A DNA stretch of 64,000 nt. It comes from Deltaproteobacteria bacterium (GTDB taxonomy: Bacteria > CG2-30-53-67). The translations under genes were made by a program, and so were the position numbers. Within the stretch, counting starts at the first letter, position 1, and each line of letters begins with the position of its first letter. Below are positions 27,466 through 35,319 of the stretch, in pieces. The notes under the pieces are model-generated. The model was not told the origin of the DNA. It made no database searches and saw only the letters and a program-made list of their open reading frames with translations. The DNA lies in the NCBI GenBank assembly GCA_013151235.1, contig JAADIO010000048.1, positions 26,772 to 90,771 of the forward strand, given 5' to 3'.

Positions 27466-28686
27466 TCAAGTCTTCGGTGTTTTGTGATGGCTGGCACCGG
27501 CTTTCATGTTCCACCCATTCTTCTCACCGAGGATATCCTCTTCGTAAACGGACCGGATGATATAGATCAGGGGAGTATCCTTCAAACGGACGACTTTGGG
27601 TACCTTGAGGCTGTGCCCCTCTGCATCATAGAGGATCTCCACCGTGGGTCGGAGAGGCCGGTCTTCACTGGTTTCGATTACCTTGCCGACTTCATTGGTA
27701 TTCAGTTTCACAAACCCTTCCAGAGGGAAAACGGAAATCTTTTTGAGCAGGGTTTTGATCAGACGAGGAGCAAAAACCCCCTTTTCGCTCTCTACGATGA
27801 TCTTGACGGCATCATAGGGGAGAAAACGGCGCCGTTGTGGACGAGTATGGGTCAGGGCCTCGTAGTAATCGACAAGACCGATGATCTGAGCGTACTCGTG
27901 AATCTCCTCACCGGTCAGCCCGCGGGGATAGCCTTTTCCGTTGATCCGTTCATGTTCCTGCCGGACGACCGCGGCGATCCAGGTATAGGTAGGTCCGAGC
28001 CGGGAGAGCATCTCGTAGCTGTATTCCGGATGACGTTTCATCTCCTCATATTCTTCCTTGCTCAGGACGTCTTCCTTGTTGATCAGTTCCAGATCGAGCT
28101 TGGCCATCCCGATGTCATGGAGTAACGCCACCGTGCCGAGACGGATGAGCTGGTTTTCGTTGTAGTCGAGTCCCATTCCGATTTTGAGGGAGAAAATGGC
28201 CACATTGACGGCATGAGAGACAAGGTCGGTCGAAGAGTGACGGGTATAGACGGCCTTCAGATAGAGACGGTCCGCCGCCATGAGGCTGTGAACCATCCGT
28301 ACGGTACATTCGGCAATCCGTTCCGCCGAGAAGGATTCCCCTGCCTTGCCGCGATCCATGGCGATCTGCACCTGTTCCTTGGATTCATCGTAGATCTTTT
28401 CCACATCTCCGTAGATCCACTCCCCTTCGGAACGCTTGGTTTCCACACGTTCCCGGAGGATGGACGATCGTCGGCGAAGCGCCTCCTGGGGCATCACATT
28501 CCCGATCCCCTGCTCTTCACTCTCCTTGAGGAGTTCATCGACGGAGAGGATCTCGCTCAGTTTTAGATCCCTTTTCGGAGGTTCCGGCTGTTCCATTTTC
28601 GGAGTTGCAGCCGGATCGGTGGGAGAAGAGGAGGGAGCCGATTTTGTTGCATCGGACTCTTTCAGAATATCCGTGATTCGTACCAT
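27466..28686 (-). CDS. HD-GYP domain protein (putative c-di-GMP phosphodiesterase)
   Basis: 406 aa, soluble. An unusual low-complexity Ser/Pro-rich N-terminus (1-40) is followed by a helical region and an HD-GYP domain. Visible metal and catalytic residues are His158, His190-Asp191 in LLHDIGMAKL, His219, and the GYP loop EHERINGKGYPRG. The loop has Glu-His where many active members have His-His, so metal content or activity may differ. A further roughly 100-residue C-terminal tail has no known domain. It sits between an ExeA-type ATPase and an ABC exporter, suggesting c-di-GMP control of export or surface assembly. Confidence 0.82.
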   Translation of the reverse strand: MVRITDILKESDATKSAPSSSPTDPAATPKMEQPEPPKRDLKLSEILSVDELLKESEEQGIGNVMPQEALRRRSSILRERVETKRSEGEWIYGDVEKIYDESKEQVQIAMDRGKAGESFSAERIAECTVRMVHSLMAADRLYLKAVYTRHSSTDLVSHAVNVAIFSLKIGMGLDYNENQLIRLGTVALLHDIGMAKLDLELINKEDVLSKEEYEEMKRHPEYSYEMLSRLGPTYTWIAAVVRQEHERINGKGYPRGLTGEEIHEYAQIIGLVDYYEALTHTRPQRRRFLPYDAVKIIVESEKGVFAPRLIKTLLKKISVFPLEGFVKLNTNEVGKVIETSEDRPLRPTVEILYDAEGHSLKVPKVVRLKDTPLIYIIRSVYEEDILGEKNGWNMKAGASHHKTPKT

Positions 28687-28698
28687 AACAAAACTCCC

Positions 28699-29496
28699 TT
28701 ATAAAGAACCGTGGGCGGATTTTTCCACGATTGCACTATTGATGAAATTGACACTCTCTCCGCATCCGATCAGGAGGCTTAAGTCACAGATATTGTTGAT
28801 CTTCCGGGGAATCCCGCAACTGAAATCATAGATCTTACGGAGGGCATCGTTCGTGAACATGTTCCGTCTTGCTCCTGCTTTCTTGAGACGGAAAAAGATG
28901 AATTTGACCATCTCCTTCACATCGAGAGCCTGGAGGTGATAACGAATGGCGATCCGTTGATTGAGTTGAGTAATATGTTCGATCTTCTCTTTCAGTTCCG
29001 GCTGGCCGATGAGAATCAGCGTCAGCAGAAAACGGTCATTGAGCTGAAAATTCAGCAGCAGCCGCAATTCTTCGAAGGTGTGTTCACTGTTGATCAACTG
29101 GGCTTCATCAACAATGATGACGGAGTTTTTTCCCTCGTTGAGGTTCTGATAGAGATGATCATTCAACCGATGAATCATCTCCCGCCTGGATTCGTTCGTT
29201 GTCTCCATCCCGAACTGGTAGAGAATTTCCCGGAGAAAATCTTCCGATTCCAGGCAGGGGTTTTCAATCAGAGCAATCTGATAGTTCCGTTTCACCAGCC
29301 GTTGGACAAGAAGCCGGCTGATGGTGGTCTTCCCGCAGCCGATCTCTCCCGTCAGCATTGCCGCACCTTTGCGGCTTTCAATCGCGTAGATCAGACGGGT
29401 CAGAGCCTCTTCGTGAAGCGGCGACTTGTAGAGGTACCCGGGATTGGGAAGGTTTTCGAAGGGGTATTCGATGAGGCCCCAGTAATCTTTGTACAT
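28699..29496 (-). CDS. ExeA/GspA-type AAA ATPase
   Basis: 265 aa. It begins with the family hallmark YWGLIEYPFENLPNPGYLY. Walker A is GEIGCGKT (50-57), Walker B VIIVDEAQL (126-134), with sensor-type IGQPELKEKI. Members such as ExeA, MshM and exopolysaccharide-locus ATPases remodel peptidoglycan-associated secretion or pilus complexes. This copy lacks the C-terminal peptidoglycan-binding domain. It is the first gene of the operon, with the ribosome site GGAG 11 bp upstream. Confidence 0.85.
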   Translation of the reverse strand: MYKDYWGLIEYPFENLPNPGYLYKSPLHEEALTRLIYAIESRKGAAMLTGEIGCGKTTISRLLVQRLVKRNYQIALIENPCLESEDFLREILYQFGMETTNESRREMIHRLNDHLYQNLNEGKNSVIIVDEAQLINSEHTFEELRLLLNFQLNDRFLLTLILIGQPELKEKIEHITQLNQRIAIRYHLQALDVKEMVKFIFFRLKKAGARRNMFTNDALRKIYDFSCGIPRKINNICDLSLLIGCGESVNFINSAIVEKSAHGSL

Positions 29497-29608
29497 GGAC
29501 AGATTCTCCGGAAAGGGTAAAGGTCAAAGCAATCCCGGCCCAGGGCTCTGCTTGCCGGTACATCCTCTGATATCATGCAGAAAAGAAGAAAATCTATTAC
29601 TAATAATA

Positions 29609-29637
29609 TGTTAAATGGCATCCTTGAAATCTGTCAA
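29609..29637 (-). promoter_or_regulatory. Promoter for the ExeA/HD-GYP/ABC operon
   Basis: On the minus strand TTGACA (29637-29632), a 17-bp spacer and TTAACA (29614-29609). The leader to the ATG at 29496 is about 105 nt. The -35 starts only 10 bp past the cysteine synthase stop. Confidence 0.6.
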
Positions 29638-29646
29638 GCTATTATT

Positions 29647-30618
29647 TCAGGGAGTTGGAGGGAGAAACTTGCGGAGTTTCCTGAGGATCTCGTTGGTATA
29701 GCGGAAAAATTCGTCGGCAACGATGGCGACCCAGAGTCCTTTTTCGCCCCGCTCTTCCAGAACTTTCATTCCGTAGACGGTCATCCCGGAGGAAGGCCCT
29801 GCGACAATCCCTTCCCGGCATATCATTTCCACCAGGGTGCGATAGGCATCGTCGGAGTCGACGAGGATTTTTTCATCGATGATCGATTCATCATAGATCT
29901 CCGGCTTCATCGTGTATTCCGTGTTGCGCAGACCGTAAAACTCGTGGCTCTGCTCACTCGGTTCCACGGAGATGATCCTGATCTCCGGGTTCTTTTCCTT
30001 CAGGTATCGGCCCACCCCGGTGATGGTGCCCCCGGTGCCGACGCCGCTGATGAAGTGGGTGATCTTTCCGGCCGTCTGCGCCCAGATCTCCGGTCCCGTC
30101 GTTTGAAAATGGATCTCCGGATTATGACGATTTCCATACTGATAGGGAACCATATGATCGGGCAGGTTCTTGTAACCGAAGGCGGCGGCAATGGCTCCTT
30201 CTCCGGGGAAACGGGGGCAGGCGTCATCGGGGCTTAAATCCATCGAGGAGGTCGTCAGGGTCAGCAGCGCCTTCTTGCCGGCGGGGATCTGCTCCCCCGA
30301 GGTGATCACCGGCTTCTTGTATCCTAAAAGGTTCAGAAAAACGCTGAGGGCCACCCCCGTGTTTCCCGATGTCGGTTCGACACAGGTGGTCTCCGGCTTC
30401 AAATCACCATCTTCAATGGCGCCGGTAATCATGCCGAAAGCGGTCCGGTCCTTGATCGATCCCACGGGGTTGAAAAATTCCAGTTTCGCGCAGGCGATCC
30501 GATCCTTCTTCGGTTCAATAACATGATTCAGGCGCACCAAAGGAGTGTCCCCGATCAGCTCGGTGATGTTGTTGTAGATCCCCCGATGTTTCAGCGGTGG
30601 TCTGGTATGCTCTGTCAT
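29647..30618 (-). CDS. Cysteine-synthase-like PLP enzyme (CysK/CysM family)
   Basis: 323 aa. Fold type II PLP enzyme with the Schiff-base Lys56 in NPVGSIKDR, the substrate loop TSGNTG (83-88), the phosphate clamp GVGTGGTITG and the C-terminal GPSSGM. The segment after the substrate loop (ITSGEQIPAGKKALLTLTTS) differs from standard CysK. The enzyme should replace the activated side chain of O-acetylserine or O-phosphoserine with sulfur. Placement at the end of an operon with a MoaD-type carrier, an E1 enzyme and a JAMM peptidase suggests a protein thiocarboxylate as sulfur donor, as for mycobacterial CysM. That is inference. I used the second ATG (30618) for spacing from AGGAG. Confidence 0.85.
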   Translation of the reverse strand: MTEHTRPPLKHRGIYNNITELIGDTPLVRLNHVIEPKKDRIACAKLEFFNPVGSIKDRTAFGMITGAIEDGDLKPETTCVEPTSGNTGVALSVFLNLLGYKKPVITSGEQIPAGKKALLTLTTSSMDLSPDDACPRFPGEGAIAAAFGYKNLPDHMVPYQYGNRHNPEIHFQTTGPEIWAQTAGKITHFISGVGTGGTITGVGRYLKEKNPEIRIISVEPSEQSHEFYGLRNTEYTMKPEIYDESIIDEKILVDSDDAYRTLVEMICREGIVAGPSSGMTVYGMKVLEERGEKGLWVAIVADEFFRYTNEILRKLRKFLPPTP

Positions 30619-30699
30619 CATCTCTCCTTTCCGGCACCCGGCGGGGAGGATTCTTCCGTTCTGTCATATAAGAAGCCGCCGGTTCATACAGATGAAGCG

Positions 30700-30942
30700 T
30701 CACTTTTTCTTTGCAATTATTTGCCAGTCCGTTTCGTTGACGGCGCTGACTTCCAGCACCTCGTGTCCCTCCCCCCTGAGACTGCGGGGCACGTTTTCCG
30801 TGGCGGGCTGATGGTCCACGATGATTCTCAGTATCTCGCCGGCCGAGAGGGTCTCCAACGCCAGTTTCGTCTTGACGAAGGTGTAGGGACAGACTTCTCC
30901 TTTGATGTCCAGTTCCCTGTCGATCTTGTATGGATCGTTCAT
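30700..30942 (-). CDS. TusA-family sulfur carrier
   Basis: 80 aa. The TusA (SirA) signature CPYTFVKTK is present with the persulfide Cys18. TusA proteins take sulfane sulfur from a desulfurase or rhodanese and hand it to a partner of the DsrE family. DsrE-, DsrF- and DsrH-like genes lie directly upstream in the same operon. Strong ribosome site GAGGAG. The C-terminus ends in Lys residues. Confidence 0.92.
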   Translation of the reverse strand: MNDPYKIDRELDIKGEVCPYTFVKTKLALETLSAGEILRIIVDHQPATENVPRSLRGEGHEVLEVSAVNETDWQIIAKKK

Positions 30943-31020
30943 GAAGTTTTCTCCTCATAATATCATTTCCCGTTCCCTGCCGGAATCCATGAGAGGTGAT
31001 TGATCCCCCCCGCCGGAGCG

Positions 31021-31281
31021 TCACCAGCAGATTACGGCATCCGCCTCCAGAAGAAGGGAAACAATGGCATCATAGTCTACGAGTTCGCCTGTGATCGACT
31101 TTCCTCTCGCCTCGACGTCGTCCCGGCAGGCATAGACCTTCTCGATCCCTTCCACCGGAGTCAGCACGGCATCATGGAGGAGGAGTACGGAAACCTCGGC
31201 TCCGGCCGCCTGTTCCTCCAGGATTTCAACGGCATAAGGATCCTGCCGGCTTTTGAGAACATGGAGGATTTTTTTCGGCAT
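31021..31281 (-). CDS. DsrH/TusB-like protein
   Basis: 86 aa. It fits the DsrH/TusB pattern: LHVLKSRQDP at the N-terminus, LLLHDAVL, VYACRDDVEARG (a cysteine and the Asp-x-x-ARG motif), and a C-terminal aromatic Trp after ADAVIC. In TusBCD and DsrEFH this is the third subunit. ATG at 31281 behind GAGGGA. A GTG two codons upstream would overlap that site. Confidence 0.78.
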   Translation of the reverse strand: MPKKILHVLKSRQDPYAVEILEEQAAGAEVSVLLLHDAVLTPVEGIEKVYACRDDVEARGKSITGELVDYDAIVSLLLEADAVICW

Positions 31282-31291
31282 ACCCACTCCC

Positions 31292-31636
31292 TCAACAGCC
31301 GATTACAAGATCGCTCCCGGCAAGGATCTTGCCGAGGGTACGACGATTCTCCCGGGTTACGGGGAAGACGGTCTCGACGATGCTCCGCTCCGCCATTGAC
31401 TCCTTCTCCGCCAGAAAGGGACACCCTAATTCCCGGAGAGTCCGCACATGGCGGTGAATTTCGGACAAACCGATCCTCTCCGGTGCCGGGGCCTGCAGGA
31501 GAAAGACCCCTTCTTCGGCCAGCACGATCTTGACCCTATTCCCGGAAAGCGTCATCCCCAGGGACATGCGGAGCATTTCCGAGATAAACATTCGTTCCAG
31601 GGGCGGTTTCCGTAGAAGTATGACGAGCTCTTTCAT
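31292..31636 (-). CDS. DsrE-superfamily protein, DsrF/TusC-like
   Basis: 114 aa. N-terminal strand-helix KELVILLRKPPLERMFISEM and VKIVLAEEGVF match the DsrE-like fold. The C-terminus SDLVIGC ends in a cysteine, a position seen in some family members. Its order between the DsrE-like and DsrH-like genes supports the DsrF/TusC role. Similarity is weaker than for its neighbours, so the subunit assignment rests partly on gene order. Confidence 0.68.
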   Translation of the reverse strand: MKELVILLRKPPLERMFISEMLRMSLGMTLSGNRVKIVLAEEGVFLLQAPAPERIGLSEIHRHVRTLRELGCPFLAEKESMAERSIVETVFPVTRENRRTLGKILAGSDLVIGC

Positions 31637-31647
31637 GAATATTTGCC

Positions 31648-31962
31648 TCAGTGAAAGGAGAGGAACGCATCGCCCTTCGCGACCATTTCCGACAGATCAT
31701 ACTGACTGCCGAAGAGGACCCCCTCCCGGCGGGGCACTTTTCTTTGGTCGGCATCGTAGGCACAGAGAATAATCTCCACCCCCCGGTCCGCAAGTTCCAT
31801 GAAATCGTCCCGGAGAATATGGTAGACCCCGTCGTACATCAGAAAGATCCGGACCCGGTGCCCCTGCCGGAGGGCCGCTTCCGAGATCTTCATCACGGTC
31901 CGGCGATTTTCACTTTCCGGGCTGGAGGTCAGCAGAAGACCGATCGCAGCGGACTTGCCCAT
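31648..31962 (-). CDS. DsrE/TusD-like sulfurtransferase subunit
   Basis: 104 aa from the ATG at 31962. DsrE fold with GLLLTSSPESENRRT, VRIFLMYDGVYH and VEIILCAYDADQR. The cysteine after the last strand matches the position of the persulfide Cys in DsrE/TusD. The start overlaps the JAMM gene stop by one base (TAATG). It probably forms a complex with the two following subunits and accepts sulfur from the TusA protein. Confidence 0.78.
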   Translation of the reverse strand: MGKSAAIGLLLTSSPESENRRTVMKISEAALRQGHRVRIFLMYDGVYHILRDDFMELADRGVEIILCAYDADQRKVPRREGVLFGSQYDLSEMVAKGDAFLSFH

Positions 31963-32417
31963 TATGCATAACTCCCTTCCCGGAATTGTTTCCGGGGGAT
32001 GATCCTCAATCGCTCTTCCCGGAAGGATCTCTCCTGCGGCTCCAAAACCCAGGACCTTGACGATGGGTCTTTCCCCTCGATGACTGAAACAATCAGATAG
32101 GAATATTCGTTCCATGCACGGTGAAGATCCACGGAGGAGGGGAGGGAAGGCCCATCGGGATGAGAGTGATAAAAGCCGAGGATCTCCCGACCGGCCTTTC
32201 GGGCCTCCCGGTCTACCCGCAGGAAGTCTCTTCCGTCGATCGCATAACGGTCACATCCCCGAAGGTGTTCGCGGTTCTTTGTCGGAAAATTTTTTTCAAC
32301 CCGTTTCTCTTTCCCCAACCGGCCGACGAGAATTCCGCAACATTCCTGAGGATATTCCCGGACGGCCTGCCGATGGATGCGTTGAAGAAGAGAGGGGGAA
32401 ATCAGGAGTGCGGTCAA
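31962..32417 (-). CDS. JAMM/MPN+ metallopeptidase (Mec+-like)
   Basis: 151 aa. The zinc peptidase motif is complete: Glu25 in PQECCG, then His84-x-His86, Ser94 and Asp97 in HSHPDGPSLPSSVD. Bacterial members such as Mec+ (Mycobacterium) and HcyD release the amino acid product from a sulfur carrier protein after C-S bond formation. The MoaD-like carrier in the same operon is the obvious substrate. The start is uncertain. TTG at 32417 has the ribosome site GAGGTG, and a TTG at 32435 has none. Confidence 0.87.
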   Translation of the reverse strand: MTALLISPSLLQRIHRQAVREYPQECCGILVGRLGKEKRVEKNFPTKNREHLRGCDRYAIDGRDFLRVDREARKAGREILGFYHSHPDGPSLPSSVDLHRAWNEYSYLIVSVIEGKDPSSRSWVLEPQERSFREERLRIIPRKQFREGSYA

Positions 32418-32450
32418 GAATGGATCACCTCGCAAGGGGACGGAAAGCCG

Positions 32451-33257
32451 TCAGAAGTTTACCCGGCAGAATTCTTCATAATCGATCAATTCCGTAATGG
32501 TCGGATGCTCCCCGCAGACGGGGCAGCCGGGATCTTTCCGCACCTTGATGGTCCGGAACTCCATTTCCAGCGCCTCGTAATTCAGCATCCGGCCCTGCAG
32601 AAGTTTTCCCGTCTTCAGGATCAGCTTCAGAACTTCCGTCGCCTGAAGCAGACCGATCACGCCGGGGAGAACCCCGAGAACCCCCGCTTCTTCACAGGAG
32701 GCCGTCATCCCCGGCGGGGGCGGCTCCCGGAAGAGACAGCGATAACAGGGACCCTCTCCGGGGAGAATGGTCATGACCTGACCGGTAAAACGGAAGACCG
32801 CTCCGTAGGAGAGGGGCTTGCCGGTCAGGACACAGGCGTCATTGACAAGATAGCGGGTCGGAAAATTGTCGCTCCCGTCGACAACAATGTCATAGCCCTG
32901 AAGGATCTCCAGAATATTCTTTGAGGTCACCCGCTCCTGATAGGTCGTTACCTCCACGGCCGGATTCAGCGCTTCCAGGGTTTCTTTGGCGGAGAGTGCC
33001 TTGTTCTTCCCCAGGTCCGTCATGCTGTGTACCACCTGCCGTTGCAGGTTGCTCAACTCCACGTGGTCGCCGTCGACAATCCCGATCTTTCCCACGCCTG
33101 CGGCGGCGAGATAGTAACCTACCGGCGCCCCGAGACCTCCGCCTCCGATCATCAACACACGGGCATCACGGATCTTTTTCTGGCCTGCTCCCCCGACCTC
33201 CGGGAGAAGAATATGCCGGCTGTAGCGCTTGATTTCGTCTTCCGAAAAGTCAAACAT
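32451..33257 (-). CDS. E1-like sulfur carrier adenylyltransferase (MoeB/ThiF family)
   Basis: 268 aa. Adenylation site GGGGLGAP (38-45), the DGDHVELSNLQRQ loop, zinc-binding pairs CYRC (171/174) and CPVC (245/248), and a Cys188 in TASCEEAGVLG. There is no C-terminal rhodanese domain, so sulfur must arrive from another protein. The Tus-like relay encoded downstream is a candidate. The likely job is to adenylate and thiocarboxylate the Gly-Gly end of the MoaD-like protein. It could instead serve molybdopterin or thiamin synthesis, but no moa or thi gene is nearby. Confidence 0.9.
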   Translation of the reverse strand: MFDFSEDEIKRYSRHILLPEVGGAGQKKIRDARVLMIGGGGLGAPVGYYLAAAGVGKIGIVDGDHVELSNLQRQVVHSMTDLGKNKALSAKETLEALNPAVEVTTYQERVTSKNILEILQGYDIVVDGSDNFPTRYLVNDACVLTGKPLSYGAVFRFTGQVMTILPGEGPCYRCLFREPPPPGMTASCEEAGVLGVLPGVIGLLQATEVLKLILKTGKLLQGRMLNYEALEMEFRTIKVRKDPGCPVCGEHPTITELIDYEEFCRVNF

Positions 33258-33259
33258 TT

Positions 33260-33484
33260 TCAGTTGCGTTCCTCCACGTTCACGTGCATCGTTCGTAAAA
33301 ACGAGACTGCGCGCTCGATCTCCTTTTCCTCACCCTCCAGTTCCAGGAGGACCCATCCTTCCTGTTCCGTTACCGCCGCCTGAAAGATGCTGGTCACCAC
33401 CTTGAATTCGTGACCGATCCGATAGATGACCGGTTCCTGAATCAACTCGTCGGAAAAGGTCAGACTGATCATTTTCTTCGCCAT
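33260..33484 (-). CDS. NIL domain protein (second of a tandem pair)
   Basis: 74 aa, a stand-alone NIL (ferredoxin-like ACT-type) domain: MISLTFSDELIQEPVIYRIG, then VLLELEGEEKEIERAV. About half its residues match the adjacent NIL protein, so the pair arose by tandem duplication. In methanogens and Deltaproteobacteria NIL domains are often fused to MetN or 4Fe-4S domains and linked to methionine or homocysteine sulfur metabolism. Here no fused domain exists. A few bases overlap or abut the E1 gene. Confidence 0.82.
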   Translation of the reverse strand: MAKKMISLTFSDELIQEPVIYRIGHEFKVVTSIFQAAVTEQEGWVLLELEGEEKEIERAVSFLRTMHVNVEERN

Positions 33485-33508
33485 ATCATTGCTCCCCGTC
33501 CTCCACCG

Positions 33509-33745
33509 CTATTCGATCACATCCATTACGACCGGTTCGACCCGCACGTCCTGTGACTTCAGGTATTCCATGGCCCGGCCGATCTCTTCCGGTTCCCCTT
33601 CCAATTCCAGCCCGACAACCCCGATCTCGTCGGTCACACTGGCACAACGAATGTTGGTCACCACATTGAACTTGTGACCCACATGATAGATCAGCGGCTC
33701 CCGGATCAGTTTGGGGGGAAAGGTCAGATAAACTTTACGTTTCAT
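33509..33745 (-). CDS. NIL domain protein (first of a tandem pair)
   Basis: 78 aa. KVYLTFPPKLIREPLIYHVG and VGLELEGEPEEIGRAMEYL define the NIL domain. The ATG at 33745 follows AGGAGG at ideal spacing and lies 2 bp after the MoaD-like gene. The roughly 10-residue C-terminal tail (VEPVVMDVIE) is longer than in its neighbour. Possibly a small-molecule or partner-binding regulator of the sulfur carrier path. No catalytic residues are seen. Confidence 0.83.
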   Translation of the reverse strand: MKRKVYLTFPPKLIREPLIYHVGHKFNVVTNIRCASVTDEIGVVGLELEGEPEEIGRAMEYLKSQDVRVEPVVMDVIE

Positions 33746-33747
33746 CC

Positions 33748-34023
33748 TCAACCTCCTGCAATGGCGGGAACGATGGAAAGAGCGTCCCCGTCCTTGATCT
33801 TTGTTTCCAGATCGTTCAGAAACCGGATATCCTCGTCATTGAGATAGACGTTCACGAATCTTCGCAATTTCTCATTCTCATCGCAGATTCGTTCCTGAAT
33901 GCCGGAATATTGCTTCTCCATGTTCGAAATGATTTCCCGAACCGTTTCCCCTTCAGCGGTCACCTCCGATGCGCCATCGGTCAGTGATCGAAGCGGCGTT
34001 GGAATTCTGATTGTTACGGACAT
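33748..34023 (-). CDS. MoaD/ThiS-like sulfur carrier protein ending in Gly-Gly
   Basis: 91 aa, ubiquitin-like fold. It begins SVTIRIPTPLRSLTDGA and ends ALSIVPAIAGG with the terminal di-glycine directly before the stop, so no processing is needed. Segment FVNVYLNDEDIRFLNDLETK is the usual MoaD/CysO beta region. A strong ribosome site (GGGAGG) supports the ATG at 34023. Operon partners (threonine-synthase-like enzyme, E1, JAMM, cysteine synthase) fit a CysO-type role better than molybdopterin synthesis. Confidence 0.9.
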   Translation of the reverse strand: MSVTIRIPTPLRSLTDGASEVTAEGETVREIISNMEKQYSGIQERICDENEKLRRFVNVYLNDEDIRFLNDLETKIKDGDALSIVPAIAGG

Positions 34024-34060
34024 TATTGACCTCCCATGTTTCAGTTTTTTAGATGTTTTA

Positions 34061-35302
34061 TCATAACCGGGACTGATTTTCCAGCAAAAGGGCTTCAAAG
34101 GAGTCGAGCCTGGAATCGATCACCGGGTGGGGATGCAACCGGCCGACGAGGGCTTCCTGAGTTTTCAGGCCATTTCCTGTAATGGAAACCACGATCGATT
34201 CGTCGCGGGGGATCTTTCCCTGTTCAATGAGTTTTTTCGCCGCCCCCAGGGTGACCCCGCCGGCGGTTTCCGTGAAGATCCCTTCCGTCTCCGCCAGCAG
34301 TTTGATCGCTTCGATGATCTCATCGTCGGTGACCTCTTCTCCCCACCCTCCCGAATCGGTCATGGTCCGGATGGCGTAGAACCCGTCCGCAGGATTTCCG
34401 ATGGCCAGCGATTTGGCGATGGTGTCCGGTTTGACCGGTTTGAAAAGCTCCGTCCCTTTCTTCACGGCCGTTACAATCGGGGAGCAGCCGGTCGCCTGGG
34501 CTCCGAACATCTTCGTGGGGCTCTCCTCCACCAGACCGATCTTCGCCATCTCCTGAAAGGATTTCTTCAGCTTGGTGATCAGCGAACCTCCGGCCATCGG
34601 CACCACCACATTCTGCGGAAGCCGCCACCCTAATTGCTCTGCGATTTCGTATCCGAAGGTTTTGGATCCTTCCGCATAGAAGGGACGAAGATTGATGTTG
34701 ACGAATGCCCACCGGTGTTGGTCGGCCACTTCGGTACAGAGCCGGTTTACATCGTCATAGTTCCCTTCGACCCCCACGAGGTTCGTCCCGAAGACCTGCG
34801 TTCCCATAATCTTTCCCTGCTCCAGGTCGGCCGGGATGAAGACGTAGCTCTTCAGACCGGCGGACGAAGCACAGGCCGCCACGGCATTGGCCAGATTCCC
34901 CGTCGATGCGCAGGCAATCGTGTCGAAGCCGAACTCCTTTGCTTTCGAGACCGCCACGGCGACCACCCGGTCCTTGAAGGAGAGCGTTGGGAAACTGACA
35001 GCGTCATTCTTGATATAGAGTTCCGAGACGCCGAGTTTGTGCGCCAGGTTTTCCGCCCGGACGAGAGGCGTATAACCGACGTTCTCTCCTACGGTCGGTG
35101 CTTCATCCAGGGGGAGCAGTTCCAGATAACGCCACATGTCCGGCGGCCGGGCCATGATCTTTTCACGTGACAAGACGTCGGCAATCTCATCATATTGATA
35201 GACCACTTCCAGCGGCCCGAAACAGAACTCACAGATATTGATCGGATCCTTGGGGTATTCTCTTCCGCATTCCCTGCATTTCAAACCCTGTACATAACCC
35301 AT
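34061..35302 (-). CDS. Threonine-synthase-like PLP enzyme with N-terminal zinc ribbon
   Basis: 413 aa. An N-terminal four-cysteine ribbon (Cys9, Cys12, Cys24, Cys27) precedes a fold type II PLP domain with Lys110 in LSFKDR, ACASTGNLANAVA and the glycine-rich VPMAGGSLI. The family normally converts O-phosphohomoserine to threonine. Because it is second in an operon devoted to sulfur carriers, a sulfur-accepting variant (for example acting on O-phosphohomoserine or O-phosphoserine) should be considered. The sequence alone does not decide. Confidence 0.85.
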   Translation of the reverse strand: MGYVQGLKCRECGREYPKDPINICEFCFGPLEVVYQYDEIADVLSREKIMARPPDMWRYLELLPLDEAPTVGENVGYTPLVRAENLAHKLGVSELYIKNDAVSFPTLSFKDRVVAVAVSKAKEFGFDTIACASTGNLANAVAACASSAGLKSYVFIPADLEQGKIMGTQVFGTNLVGVEGNYDDVNRLCTEVADQHRWAFVNINLRPFYAEGSKTFGYEIAEQLGWRLPQNVVVPMAGGSLITKLKKSFQEMAKIGLVEESPTKMFGAQATGCSPIVTAVKKGTELFKPVKPDTIAKSLAIGNPADGFYAIRTMTDSGGWGEEVTDDEIIEAIKLLAETEGIFTETAGGVTLGAAKKLIEQGKIPRDESIVVSITGNGLKTQEALVGRLHPHPVIDSRLDSFEALLLENQSRL

Positions 35303-35319
35303 TTCCCTGTCCCTTTCAT

